The position numbers were made by a program, and so were the translations under genes. 64,000 nucleotides of DNA from Buxus sempervirens. Its lineage: Eukaryota > Streptophyta > Magnoliopsida > Buxales > Buxaceae. Each line of letters begins with the position of its first letter. The first letter of the stretch is position 1. Shown in pieces: positions 21,366 through 33,680 of this stretch. Below the pieces are notes generated by a model. It was not told where the DNA came from, made no database searches, and saw only the letters and a list, made by a program, of their open reading frames with translations. The stretch is from the NCBI GenBank assembly GCA_947561395.2, contig OX387194.1:20694048-20758047 (forward strand), in the 5' to 3' direction.

Positions 21366-23421
21366 TGTAGAATAGGTAGACTGAAATATTTCGGGTTTCA
21401 TGTTCTGTTTAGAAATTTTGTGATTAAGGTGTTTGATTTGATGAAAAACTTGAGTTTGATTTGTTTAGAATGATTTATTATATTTTATAGATGGTATTAG
21501 ACGTGTTAGAAGTGATTTGAATTGTTGGAATTATGGTTAAAAGGTTTGAAAAGGAAAAATCACGAAAATCGGAATTTTTAGAAATTGCCGAAATTGGCCG
21601 AGCGCTCGGGTTGCTGCTTGAACCCCCTTGAGCGCTTGTGTATTTTCAGTAAGTCGCTTGACATAGGTCGAACGCCCATGTTGAGCACCTCAACTGTGAT
21701 TATTTTGTGACTGTTGCTCAACATAGGGTCGAGCACGAGGTTGAGTGGGGTTGAGTGTTAGTTTTAAACTTAGATTATAGGCCACTTGAGCGTGGGGTCG
21801 AGCGCCCAACTTTGTTTTTCTGAATTTGAGAAATTTGTAAAATTATCAACTACAAAATGATTTTTAATCAAAACTAACCCATGCACCAATAAGATTTAGG
21901 TGTTTATGAGTTATTTTCACTAGCCAATTGTTTAAATACAATTTTGTAAAGATTTTGGGTACGTTCTACTAAAATAGGTCTTGTTTTGGTATAAAAGAAA
22001 GTTTGGTTCCAAACTTCATTTAAAACTGAATTGGTTGATTCTAGCATTTGTAAAACTTAGTTTTATATGTGTTTTAAGTTGTGGAATTGATTCGGAAGGT
22101 TTTATATGAGATTTGGGTATATTGAGCTTATCATTTGGGTTTAAAAAGGCTTTTTATTACTCTATATACCACTAAGTACTATACGGTTTCGTATTGGTAA
22201 TATAGTATTGTTTGAGTGTGTTTAGTGGGCATAGCTGAGTATGGATCCATAGTGTCATGCTAGATAGCGAAGGACTATTTCCTTTGTTTGAGTACTTTTG
22301 CTTTACAATCGCGCTTTCTTTACAAGTTAGTTTGCATTGAGAGGTCCTCATATCATATACAATAGGGACTCATTTTAGATTTAGCTTGTTGATAAGGCTC
22401 ACATAGTGAGGTTATTTCTATATGTGTCCATAAGCGGCTACCCCCCATAATGTGATTTATCTTTTTGCATGCATGGTAGCACATGCCAACTCCATATTTC
22501 GAGATATGCATGTTAATATGTGAGTTCTTGCGCAATAAGTCGATGTCCAAAGCTTTATATTTCTAGATTGATTTGATACTAGTATATGAGTGTTTACTGG
22601 TTTCGCTCATAAGTCGTAAGGTGGCATAGTGAATGCAAAGTGGTTACTCAAAGATTTATTTATTTCATGAGTCCTACTAATAATATTGTTATGAATTGGC
22701 TTATGATATGACATTGGGTTGGAATTGCTTTTGAACAATGGGATTGATATTGTTGAACTTCCACATACAATGATTTTATTTGCCTGTATGTTGAGTTTGA
22801 TATTGGGATATTGTCGGGATTGGCCGGCATTGCTTTCATCACAGAATTGATTTATTCTTGAGTTAAGTGGTTTGATTTTAACTGTTGAGATTGTATTGTG
22901 TATTATTCGTTTTTTTTACCAAGTATGAAAGAATATTATTTTTATATATGAACTGTTTATACATGCATGTGTTGCTTATTGGGATATTCATATCTCACAC
23001 CACGCTTTGTTTTGTTTTTAGATAACCCATGTGAGGACGTGTTTGGGATTGATCATCAGGGAGGAAAGGTTCCTGGTTTCATTGTAGAGGATTATTACTA
23101 TTCGAATTAGTTACTTTTATTTTTTTGAGGTTGTTATTAGATGTTTTTATTTTGATGGACCTACTATTGGACTTTTTTATGAGAGAGACAGAGTTTAGTT
23201 TATCCCTTTGTACTAGACTTGGTTATTATTTTTATTTTTGGATGGCTTGACTTTATTGGAGACCACGCTTATGGTTATTTGATTAATTGAATTTTTATTT
23301 CCACACTCTAATATAATTTGGAATTGTTATGATTAATTGTCTGATATTTAGTTACTTTGGAGCACAATTTGAGTATGGGTTTGGTGCATGTTTTGCATAG
23401 ACCCGGATTCAGGGCGTTACA
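21366..23421 (+). repeat. Tekay-1 5' LTR, 5'-truncated
   Basis: Forward LTR sequence ending CCGGATTCAGGGCGTTACA, directly followed by the primer-binding site. It contains the GAGCGCTCG hairpin region (21597-21815), GTGGGCATAGCTGAGTATGG (22226), the conserved box CATGCATG...GGGATATTCATATCTCAC (22962-22998) and a TTTTTAG acceptor-like site. The TGTAA start is missing, lost at the junction with the reverse fragment. Confidence 0.7.
21597..21815. repeat. Hairpin/GAGCGC module of the Tekay-1 LTR
   Basis: Contains the palindrome CGAGCGCTCG and repeated TTGAGCGC, GTCGAACGCCC, GTCGAGCAC and GTCGAGCGCCC words. It occupies the same relative place as the modules in LTRs M, F, J, K, L, G and N. Confidence 0.55.
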
Positions 23422-23425
23422 GAGA

Positions 23426-23437
23426 TGGTATTAGAGC
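23426..23437 (+). promoter_or_regulatory. Tekay-1 primer-binding site (tRNA-iMet)
   Basis: TGGTATTAGAGC, one base from TGGTATCAGAGC, four bases after the LTR end. The spacing and match are as expected for Ty3/gypsy elements. Confidence 0.8.
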
Positions 23438-23556
23438 ATAGGATCCTAAACCTAGGTAGTTTGACCTTAGGGTGGTATGGGATTGTGTGCTCATTAGATA
23501 GAACCCCTAGTGATTTTATAACGAGAGTTTCTAATTAAATGTTTTAATATTTTTAG

Positions 23557-24032
23557 ATGGCTGGCAGAGGCAGAGGATGATGACATGTGTTGAGACTCCT
23601 GTTGAGAGGCCAGATGAGGCCGAGGAGTATGTTGATGAGCTGTAGCTGTAGGCTCCACCACCACCACCACCCCATGTAGCAAGAGATAAATGGTATGTAG
23701 TGGGCACATTGGCTGAGCTCCTTAGCAAGGAAAGAGAGGAGAGATTGAACCAGAGTGGTAATAGCAATGGTGCTAGAGGTGACCGTGGGCCTCGGGATGG
23801 AGGTATGATAGCACCACATGGGGAGATACAGGTTGCATGAGACTTGGAGCAGTTCCATAAGATGGATCCACCTACTTTTTGAGGGTTACCTAATCCCATG
23901 GAGGTAGAGCGCTGGCTTCTACGTGTGGAGTGGATATTTGAGGCCATGGACTTTCTGGATGGTAGGAGGACTAGACTAGCATCTTTTCTGTTTGAGGGAG
24001 AGGTAGCTCATTGGTGGAAAGTTGTGAAGAGG
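23557..24032 (+). pseudogene. Tekay-1 gag, N-terminal part
   Basis: The ATG at 23557 begins MAGRGRG, the usual Arg/Gly-rich start of these gags, then stops and frame changes follow. Proline-rich sequence (PPPPPH, near 23655) leads to the capsid segment FHKMDPPTF (near 23855), a stop, then GLPNPMEVERWL, FEAMDFLD and FEGEVAHWWKVVKR up to 24032. The frame resumes at 35193 on the far side of LTR M. It would form the particle shell; multiple stops make it dead. Confidence 0.82.
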
Positions 24033-24893
24033 AGTGAAACCCCAGATTTCTATACAATTAGCACACCCTAAACAGAGTAATTTATTCTGTAGGTAAAGTT
24101 GGAGAAGCCAAGACTTAAAGCCAGATAAGTGGCTAAGTCCAGGCTTATTAGAAATGGATAAAGGTAAGCAATCCCGAGATTATTAAATCAATTTAATTGT
24201 TGAAACGAAAAATAGCTAAGTGGTAAATTTGTGTGAAGTAGAAGGAGTGGCAAGGATGTAAATATCTTGGTGTTTGATGGGAAAAGGGCAAACTTGGGAG
24301 TTTTGCCAAATGTCATGGTGGGAAGAATTTGTTAAGTATGGAAGAAAGGGCATTTGCCCCATACGATTGGAACACCCTTCCCAACTTCATCTTCTCCTTC
24401 ACTCTCTTCTCCTCTCCCACTCCCTACACTCTTCTTCTTCTCCTCATTCTCTTCCCTCATCACACTCTCCTTGTCAAGGAACGTAAAGGAGCATTGCAAA
24501 GAAGAGAAAGGAGATCAAGGTTGACATTTTCGTTTGGAGGTTTTGGGTTTGGAGATTTGTAAAGGAAGCAACCAAGGAAGCAAGGGTGCTGTTCGTGGGT
24601 TGATTTGTGAGCTAGAAGACTTGCTAGCTTGATTAGAAGAGGTAAGCAACACCAGCCTCACCTAGTTTTCTCATTTTCCCCATTTTCATATGAAACATGA
24701 ATGTTTTGGGGTTTGAGTACAAATCCGTTTATCCTTGCAAATAGGAGAGATTTTTGTTAGGGGTTTAGTATGAAATAGGTAACCATACATGCTAGAGATA
24801 ATTTAGAGACCAAAAACCATAGGAAAGAGTGAGATTTGAAAAACCCTAGAAGATGGAGAAAATCAGATTTTTCGCAAACATGTGAAGTTTCCA

Positions 24894-24933
24894 GGGCGCT
24901 TGAAGTATCGCTCGAGCGCGACTTCGAGCGCCC
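24894..24933. repeat. 40-base fold-back in LTR M
   Basis: GGGCGCT (24894-24900) pairs with AGCGCCC (24927-24933). Inside, GAAGT (24902-24906) pairs with ACTTC (24921-24925), around the palindrome GCTCGAGC (24910-24917). Confidence 0.75.
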
Positions 24934-25677
24934 ACGTTGAATTTTGGTGGTTGGCTGGCTGCTCGCTGCTGTAAGCACCTCATTTTTGCGCTCCCAGAAA
25001 AACCAGAAATGCAAACCCTGGACAGAAAGTCAAACCCTAAGGGGTGAAAAGTTGCCTTTTTGATCAAGTGAAATTTGTCCACCTTGCTCATTGGATAGAG
25101 AATCTCGACATGGTTCCAACGCAACCGAGTTTGCAGGAATCGGGGTCCGGATGAAGGTTCTGCGGGCGGTCAAACTTGAGCAGAGCCAAAAGTTGACTTT
25201 TTGCTAAAATCTGATCCAGATGCCTACCCCTGTGTCATTTGATAGAGGGCTCCAATACGATTCTAACGCAACTGAGTTTGCCCAGATCGGAGTCCAGATG
25301 AAGGATCTATGAGCCGGTCAAACTTGATGGGGAGCAGAAATTGACTTTCTGCTAAACCCCAGAACAGCTGCTCAAACTTGTCCCAGTGGATAGGTCATCC
25401 TGACACGATTACAACGCAACTGAGTTTGCTCGAATCGGAGTCCCGGATAATAAGTTATGGGCAAAACAAGAAACCCTAAAAACTGCCCACGTGGCAAAAA
25501 AGCAGAGAAAACAACAGAAAAAGGTGTCTGGGGGCAAAACCGTAAAATATCAGGACAGTCAAAAATATCTGATGGCATGTCTGTAATTACCTGGGGATTA
25601 ATCTGTGAATATCGAGTTGATGTGAAAATAGCTCAGGGACTAATCTGCAATTATCAAGAAAATCCCCCCCCCCCCCA

Positions 25678-25793
25678 CATGCTTAATTCCCCACCACATC
25701 TTTCTCTCCCTCTCTCTCCTCCATAACTCATCCTCCACATGCTTAATTCCCCACCACATCTTCTTTCCCTCTCTCTCTCCTTCATAAATGCAT
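25678..25793. repeat. 60-bp direct duplication plus (TC)n microsatellites in LTR B
   Basis: CATGCTTAATTCCCCACCAC occurs at 25678 and again 60 bases later, each followed by CATCTT and a CTCTCTCC run. A C10-type tract precedes it (about 25665-25676) and (TC)13 lies at 25871-25896. Confidence 0.8.
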
Positions 25794-25870
25794 GTCCCCC
25801 ATGTACATCACCTCATCATGCAACTCTCTCTCTCCCCCCATGAGCATGCATCATGCACCACCATCATGAG

Positions 25871-25901
<31 letters not shown>

Positions 25902-27580
25902 TCATGTGGGACCCACCTCCAAGCACATTTATTCATCCCTAAGCAATCCCATGCATGCATCTCTCTCTCTCGCTCTCTCTCCCCCATGGGCATCCTCCAT
26001 GTCCCATCTCTCTCCCATGCACCCATTCATCATCCACTCATAACAAAAACCCCAAGCCCCATACGTATGGGAGGGGGTTAGCTCATTTTTACCTCTCCAT
26101 TCTTCCATCTCTTCCCTCTCTCCCAAGCTCATCCTACAACCCTCCCATTAGAACCTCTCTTCCCTTCACCTCTCTTTGCCCCTACATCTCCCAAATACCC
26201 TCTCAAGACTAGTCTACCTTCCTTTTTTTTCTCTTCTTCTTCATTCTCACCCAAGCAAGAGGAGGAAGAGCTGCTGTTGGTGACAAAAGGAGGAACTCCA
26301 GCACTTATTCTTGCTTCAAGAAGGCTCAACACACCTCCAAGAAGAAAAGAAATCCCAAGGTAATGTTCCCTAGTACCATTTATTTCACATATATAAGAAT
26401 GGAGGTGTTCAAAGGGGTTTAAAGAGGGCTTCATCTCTTCTTGTTCAAATCTGTTTTCATGTTTAGTTTTTACACATTTTTTCCTCATTTTCGTGATGTG
26501 AAAGTCTCCAAAGGTAAGAGGTTGTGCGTATGGTTCTAAAAGGGGAGATGAGTGACCTTCCCACATCCATCTTTTTTTGGGTCTTTGAAGTTATAGTTTG
26601 GTATGTTTTTCTTTCTTTCTTGATCTTAATGACGGAGCATGTTCCCCACTTTTAGCCCATCTAATGTACCCCGTACATAAGCCCCACTATCCTTTCCCCT
26701 ACTCTTTTTTTATATGGTTCTCATTTCCTTTCTTTTCTTTCTTATATGTGTGTTTTATGATGTTCGGTTCTCCTTTCGGCATGTTTTACTGATTGTGAAA
26801 TGTACATGTGTGTGCGTGTCCTCCTTTTCCTTTAGCATACCACTGTTTTGGGTTGACTGGCATATTCCCACACTCCCTTTAAGGTATAGTGTATAGCTCA
26901 TGTAAAGCCTTGCATATGGATCATAGGTGTTCACTCATGCACAGTTATGCTCACCCATTGTCGTGTACCCCGCAAGACCTTTCCCATATGATCCCTTACC
27001 CCACTTTTCCCATCATTTTCAACCCTTTAGCATGGTTAAATCCCCCCACATTGGTTGCTGTTCCCCATACCAGCAGCATGTTCCTCTCATGTATGCTTGC
27101 ATGATAATCTCATTTTCTTGCTTACCTTGAATGAAAGCCTACACTTACCATCACTAGGTGCATGTTAGGTCTCCTCCCACTTATTTTATCATGTCTCTAT
27201 TGCATGGATATGAGCTGGTATGTTTCTAGTTTAGAGGCATGATGAATGTGAATATGTGTGTTCAGGTTTTAGATTAAAGCTTGCTTTAAGCCCTTAATAG
27301 GTTGGATTTCTCATTGATTGTTGACTTGCTGTTTGTGGATCCACAGAGACCAAAACAGGGACAACTTGGTCCCTGTTTTACTATCATTCATAGCTCAAAA
27401 GGGAGAGGGCAACCACCCATGCCCTCTCCCCTTTTTCCTTGTTACAAAATCCCAAAAAGAGACCCGGATGGGGAGTTCGCCATTCTCTAAACCCGTGTGG
27501 GCTCACATTGGGGCCCACACAAGCTTAATACCTCCCTGGGAAGCCCAAGAACTTAGCCCACCCAAAAAAGAGCATTTTTA

Positions 27581-27728
27581 GGCTGATCCGACAACTCAGG
27601 TAGGATCAGCCACCTTTTGTTTGTAGCCAACCTAACTGGTTGGCTACATGAATTTTTCTATGTAGCCGACCTCCTAGGTGGGCTACAAATATACTTATGT
27701 GTAGCCGACAATTCAGGTCGGCTGCACT
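27581..27728. repeat. Hairpin array of LTR B (arm word TAGCCGACC)
   Basis: Four fold-backs in 150 bases: GGCTGATCC/GGATCAGCC (27581-27611), GTAGCCAACC/GGTTGGCTAC (27623-27632 with 27638-27647, 10 bp perfect), GTAGCCGACCT/AGGTGGGCTAC (27662-27686, one mismatch) and GTAGCCGAC/GTCGGCTGC (about 27701-27724). Confidence 0.85.
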
Positions 27729-30663
27729 GTCATAGACTCAGTTTTGTGTCTTTTATGATTCTTCAGCATTCTTCATGTCCGTTTAATTAAACCAGGCAAG
27801 CCAATAGGGTTTCCGGGCCACCCGGAAACCCAAGATGGGACTTGGACCAACCCGGTCCAACTAGACAACCTTGTGGGCCTTCCAACGGGGCCCACCAAAC
27901 TTGACAAACATCACAGGGTACAAGCATGTAACTTAAGTAACTTCGATAAATTAACTAACCAAACTGAGTGGGCCAAACCCAATGCGGCCCACCCAGACAA
28001 GCCTCATTTGTAGCATGATATGATAATTAGCATGGTTTGGCCGAGACCACAGGCAAGGGCCTATCAGGCCCACCAAGCCCACTAACCAAGCAAGCAAGGG
28101 TTCAAACCCTAACTTCAAAGAACTTGGGCTTCCAAGCCCAAATCTGGACTACGGGCCCCAAGCCCAATGTCTAACTCATTTTGGCAAAACTTAAGCAAGA
28201 TAACTTGAAAATATTTGGCAACCTTCATGGGGGCCCACCCAGGGGCCCGCAAACCAATGCCGACCCACTTTTTGCACGAAAGACATTTAAATCTCTAAAT
28301 TGAACCTTAAGATAAAATCAATTCATTTGAACCAAGCCCAAAGGGCCTCCTAGGCTAGACAGAGGCCCACTAAGGACATGTGGGCTTGACAAAGCCCACC
28401 AAGGACACCGTGGGCCTTCCAACGGGGCCCGCCCACTCAAATTTAGATCACTTAAAATTAAGCAAGATAAAAGCAATTAAAGGGACCCACACCACTCAGG
28501 TGGTCCCACCAGACTTAACCAAACTGCATGTCGGAATAGGAATCGGGTGAGAAATCATCGAGTTGACTCAAACCAGGAGGAACCCACGGGACCCGTCATC
28601 CAACGGGGTGGTCTAGGGTGTCTACAGACTTCCCCAGACTGCAACCGAGAACTTGCTTAGAATCTCAAGCCGCAGACCAAGCCCAATAGACCAACTTAGG
28701 CACCCAGGTGTCCGCTTGCACCCCATCAGGCGGTGGCGACTCCAAATTACCGTTTTACCCTCTCGGAGGCACGCACGAAAATCCGTGTGCCCCGCCGTGC
28801 GATTTCCCATGCGCACAGCTGCCACTCGAGCGCTAATGCGAGTGACCCACCTGTGTTTCAAAAAAAATTCAAAACCTGAGAGTTAGTTTCCCAAGTAAGC
28901 CGAGCACCCGAAGCACCGCTCGAACGCCCTTTCGAGTGACCTGAACAGTTTTTCCAAAATTTTGGATTTTAGCCCAAATTAAACTACGGATTGTTTTTAT
29001 TGGAATTCAAGCAATGTACAAGTAGGATTTAGGTATCTAGGAAGTGTACCAACTAGAATTATTTCAAAATTCCAAATAACAAAGATTTTGGGTACGTTTT
29101 CCTAAAATAGGTTTTATAGAAAGTTTACGTTCCAGATTTTTATAGAAGTGGGATAATTTGATTCTATTACTTAGAACACCTTCCAAATGAGCCTTGGAAG
29201 TAGAAAACAAGAACCAAAACCAAGTTGCACCTGTTTCCAAGAAATTAGGGCCTAGGTTGCCCAAATAGTACATGATGAATGAATGATTTATTTTAATAAG
29301 CATGTCTTGTTTCTATTGCTTGTTCTAAAGCATGCAATACATGACTTGAAGGGCTTTGGCCCAATATTTGGCATATGTATGGAGGGCAGTGACCCTTTAT
29401 TGAGATGATTTATATGGAGGGCAGTGGCCCAGATTCCATGAGATATGAAAGAGGGCTTGGCCCAAGATTGACTCAAGTAAGGCCATGGGCTACGCTTGAG
29501 AATTTTTCATGCATGAGTGCATACTACACTTGATGTGGAATTGATGAAATGAATACTCGCATAATGAACCCTTAAGCTATGGATCCATAAACTTAAATAG
29601 GATTGTTTGTATATAAATGCCATGACCAAGTTACTGTTGTTATTGTTATTGCATATTGTTTATATCATCCTGACACCAGTAACATCGGTGGCCAATGCCC
29701 ATTTGCTACGGGGAATCGGCAATGGATGCCTGTACGTCAAGGGTAATCGGCGTATGGATGCCCACGTCAAGGGTAATTGGCGTGGATGCCTAGCCACCAT
29801 GTGGAATTGGTGAAGCTAGATGAGGTCATGTGCATTGTATACTAAACAACCTAATTAAAAAGTGATAAGAATATGTGAACGGTGTTTATTAAATGGATTA
29901 TATTGTACACCTAAGCACAGATTGCACCTATTGTATGGCACTGAATTGTTGATGATTTCTTATTCTTGCAACTACCCACATGTCATGGTTTCATCGATTG
30001 ATATTAGCATCAAATATGTTTTCATCGAGCATGCATGAGTTGCTTACTGAGACATTTGTCTCACAGTTGCTTTATCATCTTATTTTCAGAGCCGTCGACG
30101 TCCGATGTGAAGGACTGGACCGGGGACCGAGGAAAGTGTGCGCATGTCATGGGAATGCAACGCGAGGGCGCACGCGATGAAATGCGAGGGAACGAGGGGT
30201 GTAGGAGTCTCCACTGCCTGATGGGGTGCAAGCAGACACCTGGATGCCCTAAGGATGTTTACTTTGGTCTGCGGCTTGAGATTCCTGTTAAGATCTCGGT
30301 TACGGTCCGAGAAAGTCCATAGACACCTTGGCCCGCCCCGTCAGTTGACGAGTCCCTTGGGTTTCCCTGTTTCGAGTCAGTCTTGGTTTAACTCACCCTT
30401 ATGTCTTAAACCAGCATGCTCACTTATTAAGTCTGAATGGGACCTTCAAAAGGTGTGGGTCCCTTTTATTTCAATTGATTTTATCTTTCTTTGTCCAAGT
30501 GATGTTGGTCTGATGTGGACCCCGTTGGAAGGTCCATGGAATGCCAAGTAGGGCTTAGGTCAAGCCCAATTCCCATTCGGGGTTATGTTGGATAACCCCA
30601 TTCATTGGATTTGGTTATGTGGTTTGGGGATTAATTAAGTACACAAAATTGGTTGGCTTACTG

Positions 30664-30755
30664 GGCCTAACCGTAGAACAGGTGTGGTTTGGCCTCAACC
30701 GCACATGTAGTGCGATTGGAGCCAAACTGCTCTGTGTATGCGGTTTTGGCACAGA
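30664..30755. repeat. Hairpin array, 3' module of LTR C
   Basis: CAACCGCAC/GTGCGATTG around ATGTA (about 30695-30718, one mismatch) and GCCAAAC/GTTTTGGC around an 11-base loop (30721-30750). It uses the same AACCG vocabulary as the 5' module at 32561. Confidence 0.65.
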
Positions 30756-32540
30756 AAGTCTAAAAAAGTGATTTTCCATGAGGGCTTTGGGCTCTTGGGT
30801 CTTTTGTAATGTTCCAGCAACTGTGTGGGCCCATGGTGGTTCAATGGAGGGAGAAGATCCCTTTTTTTGGCCTCTTTTTGGATTTTCTCAATCAAAGAAA
30901 GAGGGGGGAAGGCATGGGGTTGCCTTTCCCCGCTTTGGATTATGCACAACACTGGACAGGGACCATGGAGTCCCTGTCTTGGTTTCTCAACACACCAAAC
31001 AGCAAACAAGCTTCACCTTGGTAAAAGGAAATATAATCAAATAAGAACCTACAGCATGCTCGCTCAAATAAACTCAACATACATATTTCCACACACCATG
31101 CAAGGGAGCAGCACATGTTTAGGCTTGAATTCATCCGAGAGGTGCTGGTAACACATATGTGAGTGACCTAGCATGCCACTAGGGTGGGGGTGCATGTATT
31201 GCAATCAAAGTAGTCAAGCAATAGCACATCTCATGTAAACACCAACAACAAGTAAATAAAAACCTGCTGTGGAAATGGGGGGACAGCAACTGTTGGAAAA
31301 AGGTTTAAGCATGTTAATGGAGGGGGAAATGCAAGGGAATTAGGTGAGGGGGCTGCATGCATGCCCAATGCCTAATTGATTAGACTGGGGAGTGTAAACG
31401 GGTGAGGGACTTTGCTGGAAACAGCAGTTGTCCTGGGGGTTATAAACATGCTGGGATGGCAATTGAAAGGGGGTAATGAAACATGTTTATATACACAAAA
31501 CAGCAAGTTACAGGGGGAAAGGGAGCATGCATGCACATTTTAGTGTGTCAGGTTAAGGGGAGTGCACATGCACTTTAGGAGACCTGCTGAAGGGTGCAGT
31601 ACAGCAACCAACAGTAGGAGTTTGCTGCTGTCTCCAGCAGCAAACCTGTGCAATCAAGTGCATGGGGATTGTGGAGGGAAATGCTGCATTCGTACATGGT
31701 GTTTGGGGCTAAGATTTGGTGTGCCAACAGGTGAACAACCTGCTGGAGCAGCTGCTGTCCAAGGGATTTTATGCATGCTAAAATCAACAAATGTAAAAGG
31801 GGGAGGGGATCATGCTCACACGCAGAAATACATGCTCCCTAATCACTAATCATTCCAGCACATATGAATATGCACACTTCGTCCTTAATCATGCTCGAAA
31901 CAACCACCTATTTGACAGGAAAACAAACCAACGAGAAGGGTATAAAAAGAGGGGTTTATAGGGAGTACATCGGATGAAGATTGAGAAGGAACATGCTCCT
32001 TCTTAAAATGACACTCATAAGCCCAAAACAGTAGCTCAAGTGACTCAAGTGCTTGTGAACATGGCTCTCACTATCCCATGGAGCTGCACGTGAGGTCTCC
32101 CTTACCTTTGGAGACCTCCATGCTTATGGAAATGGGATAATAATACATACAAACCACTAAAAAAAGCATATCTGGACAGAAGAGAAGATTAGCTTTCTAA
32201 ACATAGCAAAATGCATCCATTTTCATATATGAGGGAAAGAACATGTTAAGGAGCAATACCTAGGGGTCTTGAGACCTTGTTGAGAGGTGTAGACTCCTTG
32301 GAAGCTGAACCAAGTGCTGGAAGCCTCTTCTCCAGCAGCAACAGCAGCTCAAACCTCCTTCTTCAAGTTTGGTAGTGGTGGAGAAGAGAGGTGGAGGGCT
32401 TAAGAGGCCTTCGGAGTGGGTTTTGGAGGTGTTGGAGGCAAAAGAGATGGGAGAAAAGGGGGTTTGGAGGTTCAGTGGGTAGGGGAGAAGGAGAAGAAGC
32501 AGTGGAAGTCAGCCATCCTTAGTCCCATGCTCGAATTTTG

Positions 32541-32550
32541 CTTTTATAGC
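32541..32550 (-). promoter_or_regulatory. TATA box of LTR C
   Basis: The reverse complement reads GCTATAAAAG, in the same place relative to the LTR start and hairpin module as the boxes of LTRs A and E+. Confidence 0.5.
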
Positions 32551-32557
32551 ACACTAG

Positions 32558-32715
32558 GACAAAACCGTATACTTAGTACGGTTTTGCCAAAATTGAACAG
32601 TAACCGCACATACCGCACGATTTGGTAGAAAACTGCAGGGTATGTGTGGTAGAAAACGCTAATTGGCTCGCGTAGACGGTGGCCGAAAAAATCAACCGTA
32701 CACCATATGCGGTTG
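32558..32715. repeat. Hairpin array, 5' module of LTR C (arm word AACCGTA)
   Basis: AAAACCGTA (32561-32569) pairs perfectly with TACGGTTTT (32577-32585) across a 7-base loop. ACCGCACATACC pairs with GGTATGTGTGGT (near 32592-32650). AACCGTA pairs with TGCGGTT near 32695-32715. Confidence 0.82.
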
Positions 32716-33177
32716 CGATTCTCCCACTTTTTTGGTTGAGTTGACGGCTGAGGTGACTTAGCTGCCCACTCGGACGAATCAGATTTCCCCATTTTTTAAT
32801 ATTTCCTATTGATCTTAATTAGTTTAATTAAGATATTTTAACTTTGATTGATTTGCCCTTGGGACTGTTTTACTCATATCTTCCCCATTCGGGCTCCGAT
32901 TCCTACAAACTTAATTGCGTTGGAACCGTGCCGGGATGCTCTACCCATTGGGATAGGGTATAGCAATCAATTTGGACTCAAAGGGAAAGTCATCCTTTTG
33001 CTCTTAAGGGTTTAGACTTGTCTTTTAGGGTTTTGCTTTCGGGCTTTTTAGAGGGGTGCAAAAATGAGGTGCTTACTGTAGACACCCCAAATTGTACTAC
33101 AGAATGAGAAAGTAATAAAAACATGTAATTAAAGTTTAAAACAGGCCAAAAATGCATGCATATGAATAATTTAAGCC

Positions 33178-33288
33178 TGGACCGTATTGTATCTACGGGC
33201 TAAGCGCGCCCGAAATGTATATACGGGCACGCAGCGCCCGTAATACAAATACGGGCACCTTTGGACCGTAAAGCATTTACGGGCACTT
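33178..33288. repeat. Hairpin array of LTR D (arm word CCCGTA)
   Basis: Four fold-backs of about 20 bases each: ACCGTA/TACGGG, GCCCG/CGGGC, GCCCGTA/TACGGGC (33236-33242 with 33250-33256, perfect, 7-base loop) and ACCGTA/TTACGGG. Confidence 0.85.
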
Positions 33289-33485
33289 TAGACTCGTGCG
33301 AGTTCTGTTCTTCTCTCGATTTCTGAGCTTTATCTTTAGTCCAATATATCCCTTTAAATGAGTGAATTACATATTTTATTCATGCGAAATATCTTTGTGG
33401 ATAAAGGATGGGCATGATCTTGTGTTTAACTCAAACTGAACTCTATCTTGCCAAACCTTGGACCAACCATACCCCTGTGTTTGCC

Positions 33486-33494
33486 TATAAATAG
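33486..33494 (+). promoter_or_regulatory. TATA box of LTR D
   Basis: TATAAATAG, about 100 bases before the donor-like CAG/GTAAGT at 33590. This looks like a transcribed leader with an intron start. Confidence 0.55.
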
Positions 33495-33680
33495 AGGGCC
33501 TTTCCTCAAGAAAAAGGCCACGAAAATTTGAAGTCCAAGGAGCTCCAAGAGAAGAGAGGAATCCCTGCTGCCCTGCTTGCTCAATCCAGGTAAGTCCCTT
33601 TTCCCTTTTATTTTCTGTCTTCAATTCTAGATGTAATAGGATCTTCTCTATTGCTGGGCCATCTTTTGCATCTAGTATTC

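Larger units (their letters stand above)
24970..28817 (+). mobile_element. Solo LTR B, TAAG family (3848 bp)
   Basis: Starts TGTAAGCACCTCATTTTTGC and ends CCATGCGCACA, flanked by perfect GCTGC duplications (24965-24969 and 28818-28822). It contains a CT-rich leader region with a (TC)13 run (25871-25896), an exon-like segment before an AAGG/TAATG donor-like site near 26360, the hairpin array at 27581-27728, two copies of the GTGGGCCTTCCAACGGGGCCC phrase (27867, 28404), and TGGCGACTCC at 28734, 84 bases before the end. Frames inside show no recognisable protein. Confidence 0.9.
30137..33076 (-). mobile_element. LTR C, TAAG family, reverse orientation
   Basis: On the plus strand it starts TGTGCGCATGTCATGGG (reverse of the CACA end) and ends TGCAAAAATGAGGTGCTTAC (reverse of the GTAAGCACCTC start), lacking the final A. 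The reverse of the TGGCGACTCC motif (GGAGTCTCCA) lies at 30204-30213. The left flank is GAAAG. After the adjoining LTR D the host resumes with GGAAG, one base different, so C and D together replaced one target site. A reverse TATA box is at 32541, with hairpin arrays at both ends. Confidence 0.78.

Noticed and set aside
25871..25896. (TC)13 as a functional GAGA-type element
   Set aside because: A simple microsatellite in a CT-rich leader; nothing supports a specific role.
26129..26566. 145-codon minus-strand frame
   Set aside because: It sits in the CT-rich leader of LTR B; its Glu/Lys/Ser-rich run only reflects the CT composition.
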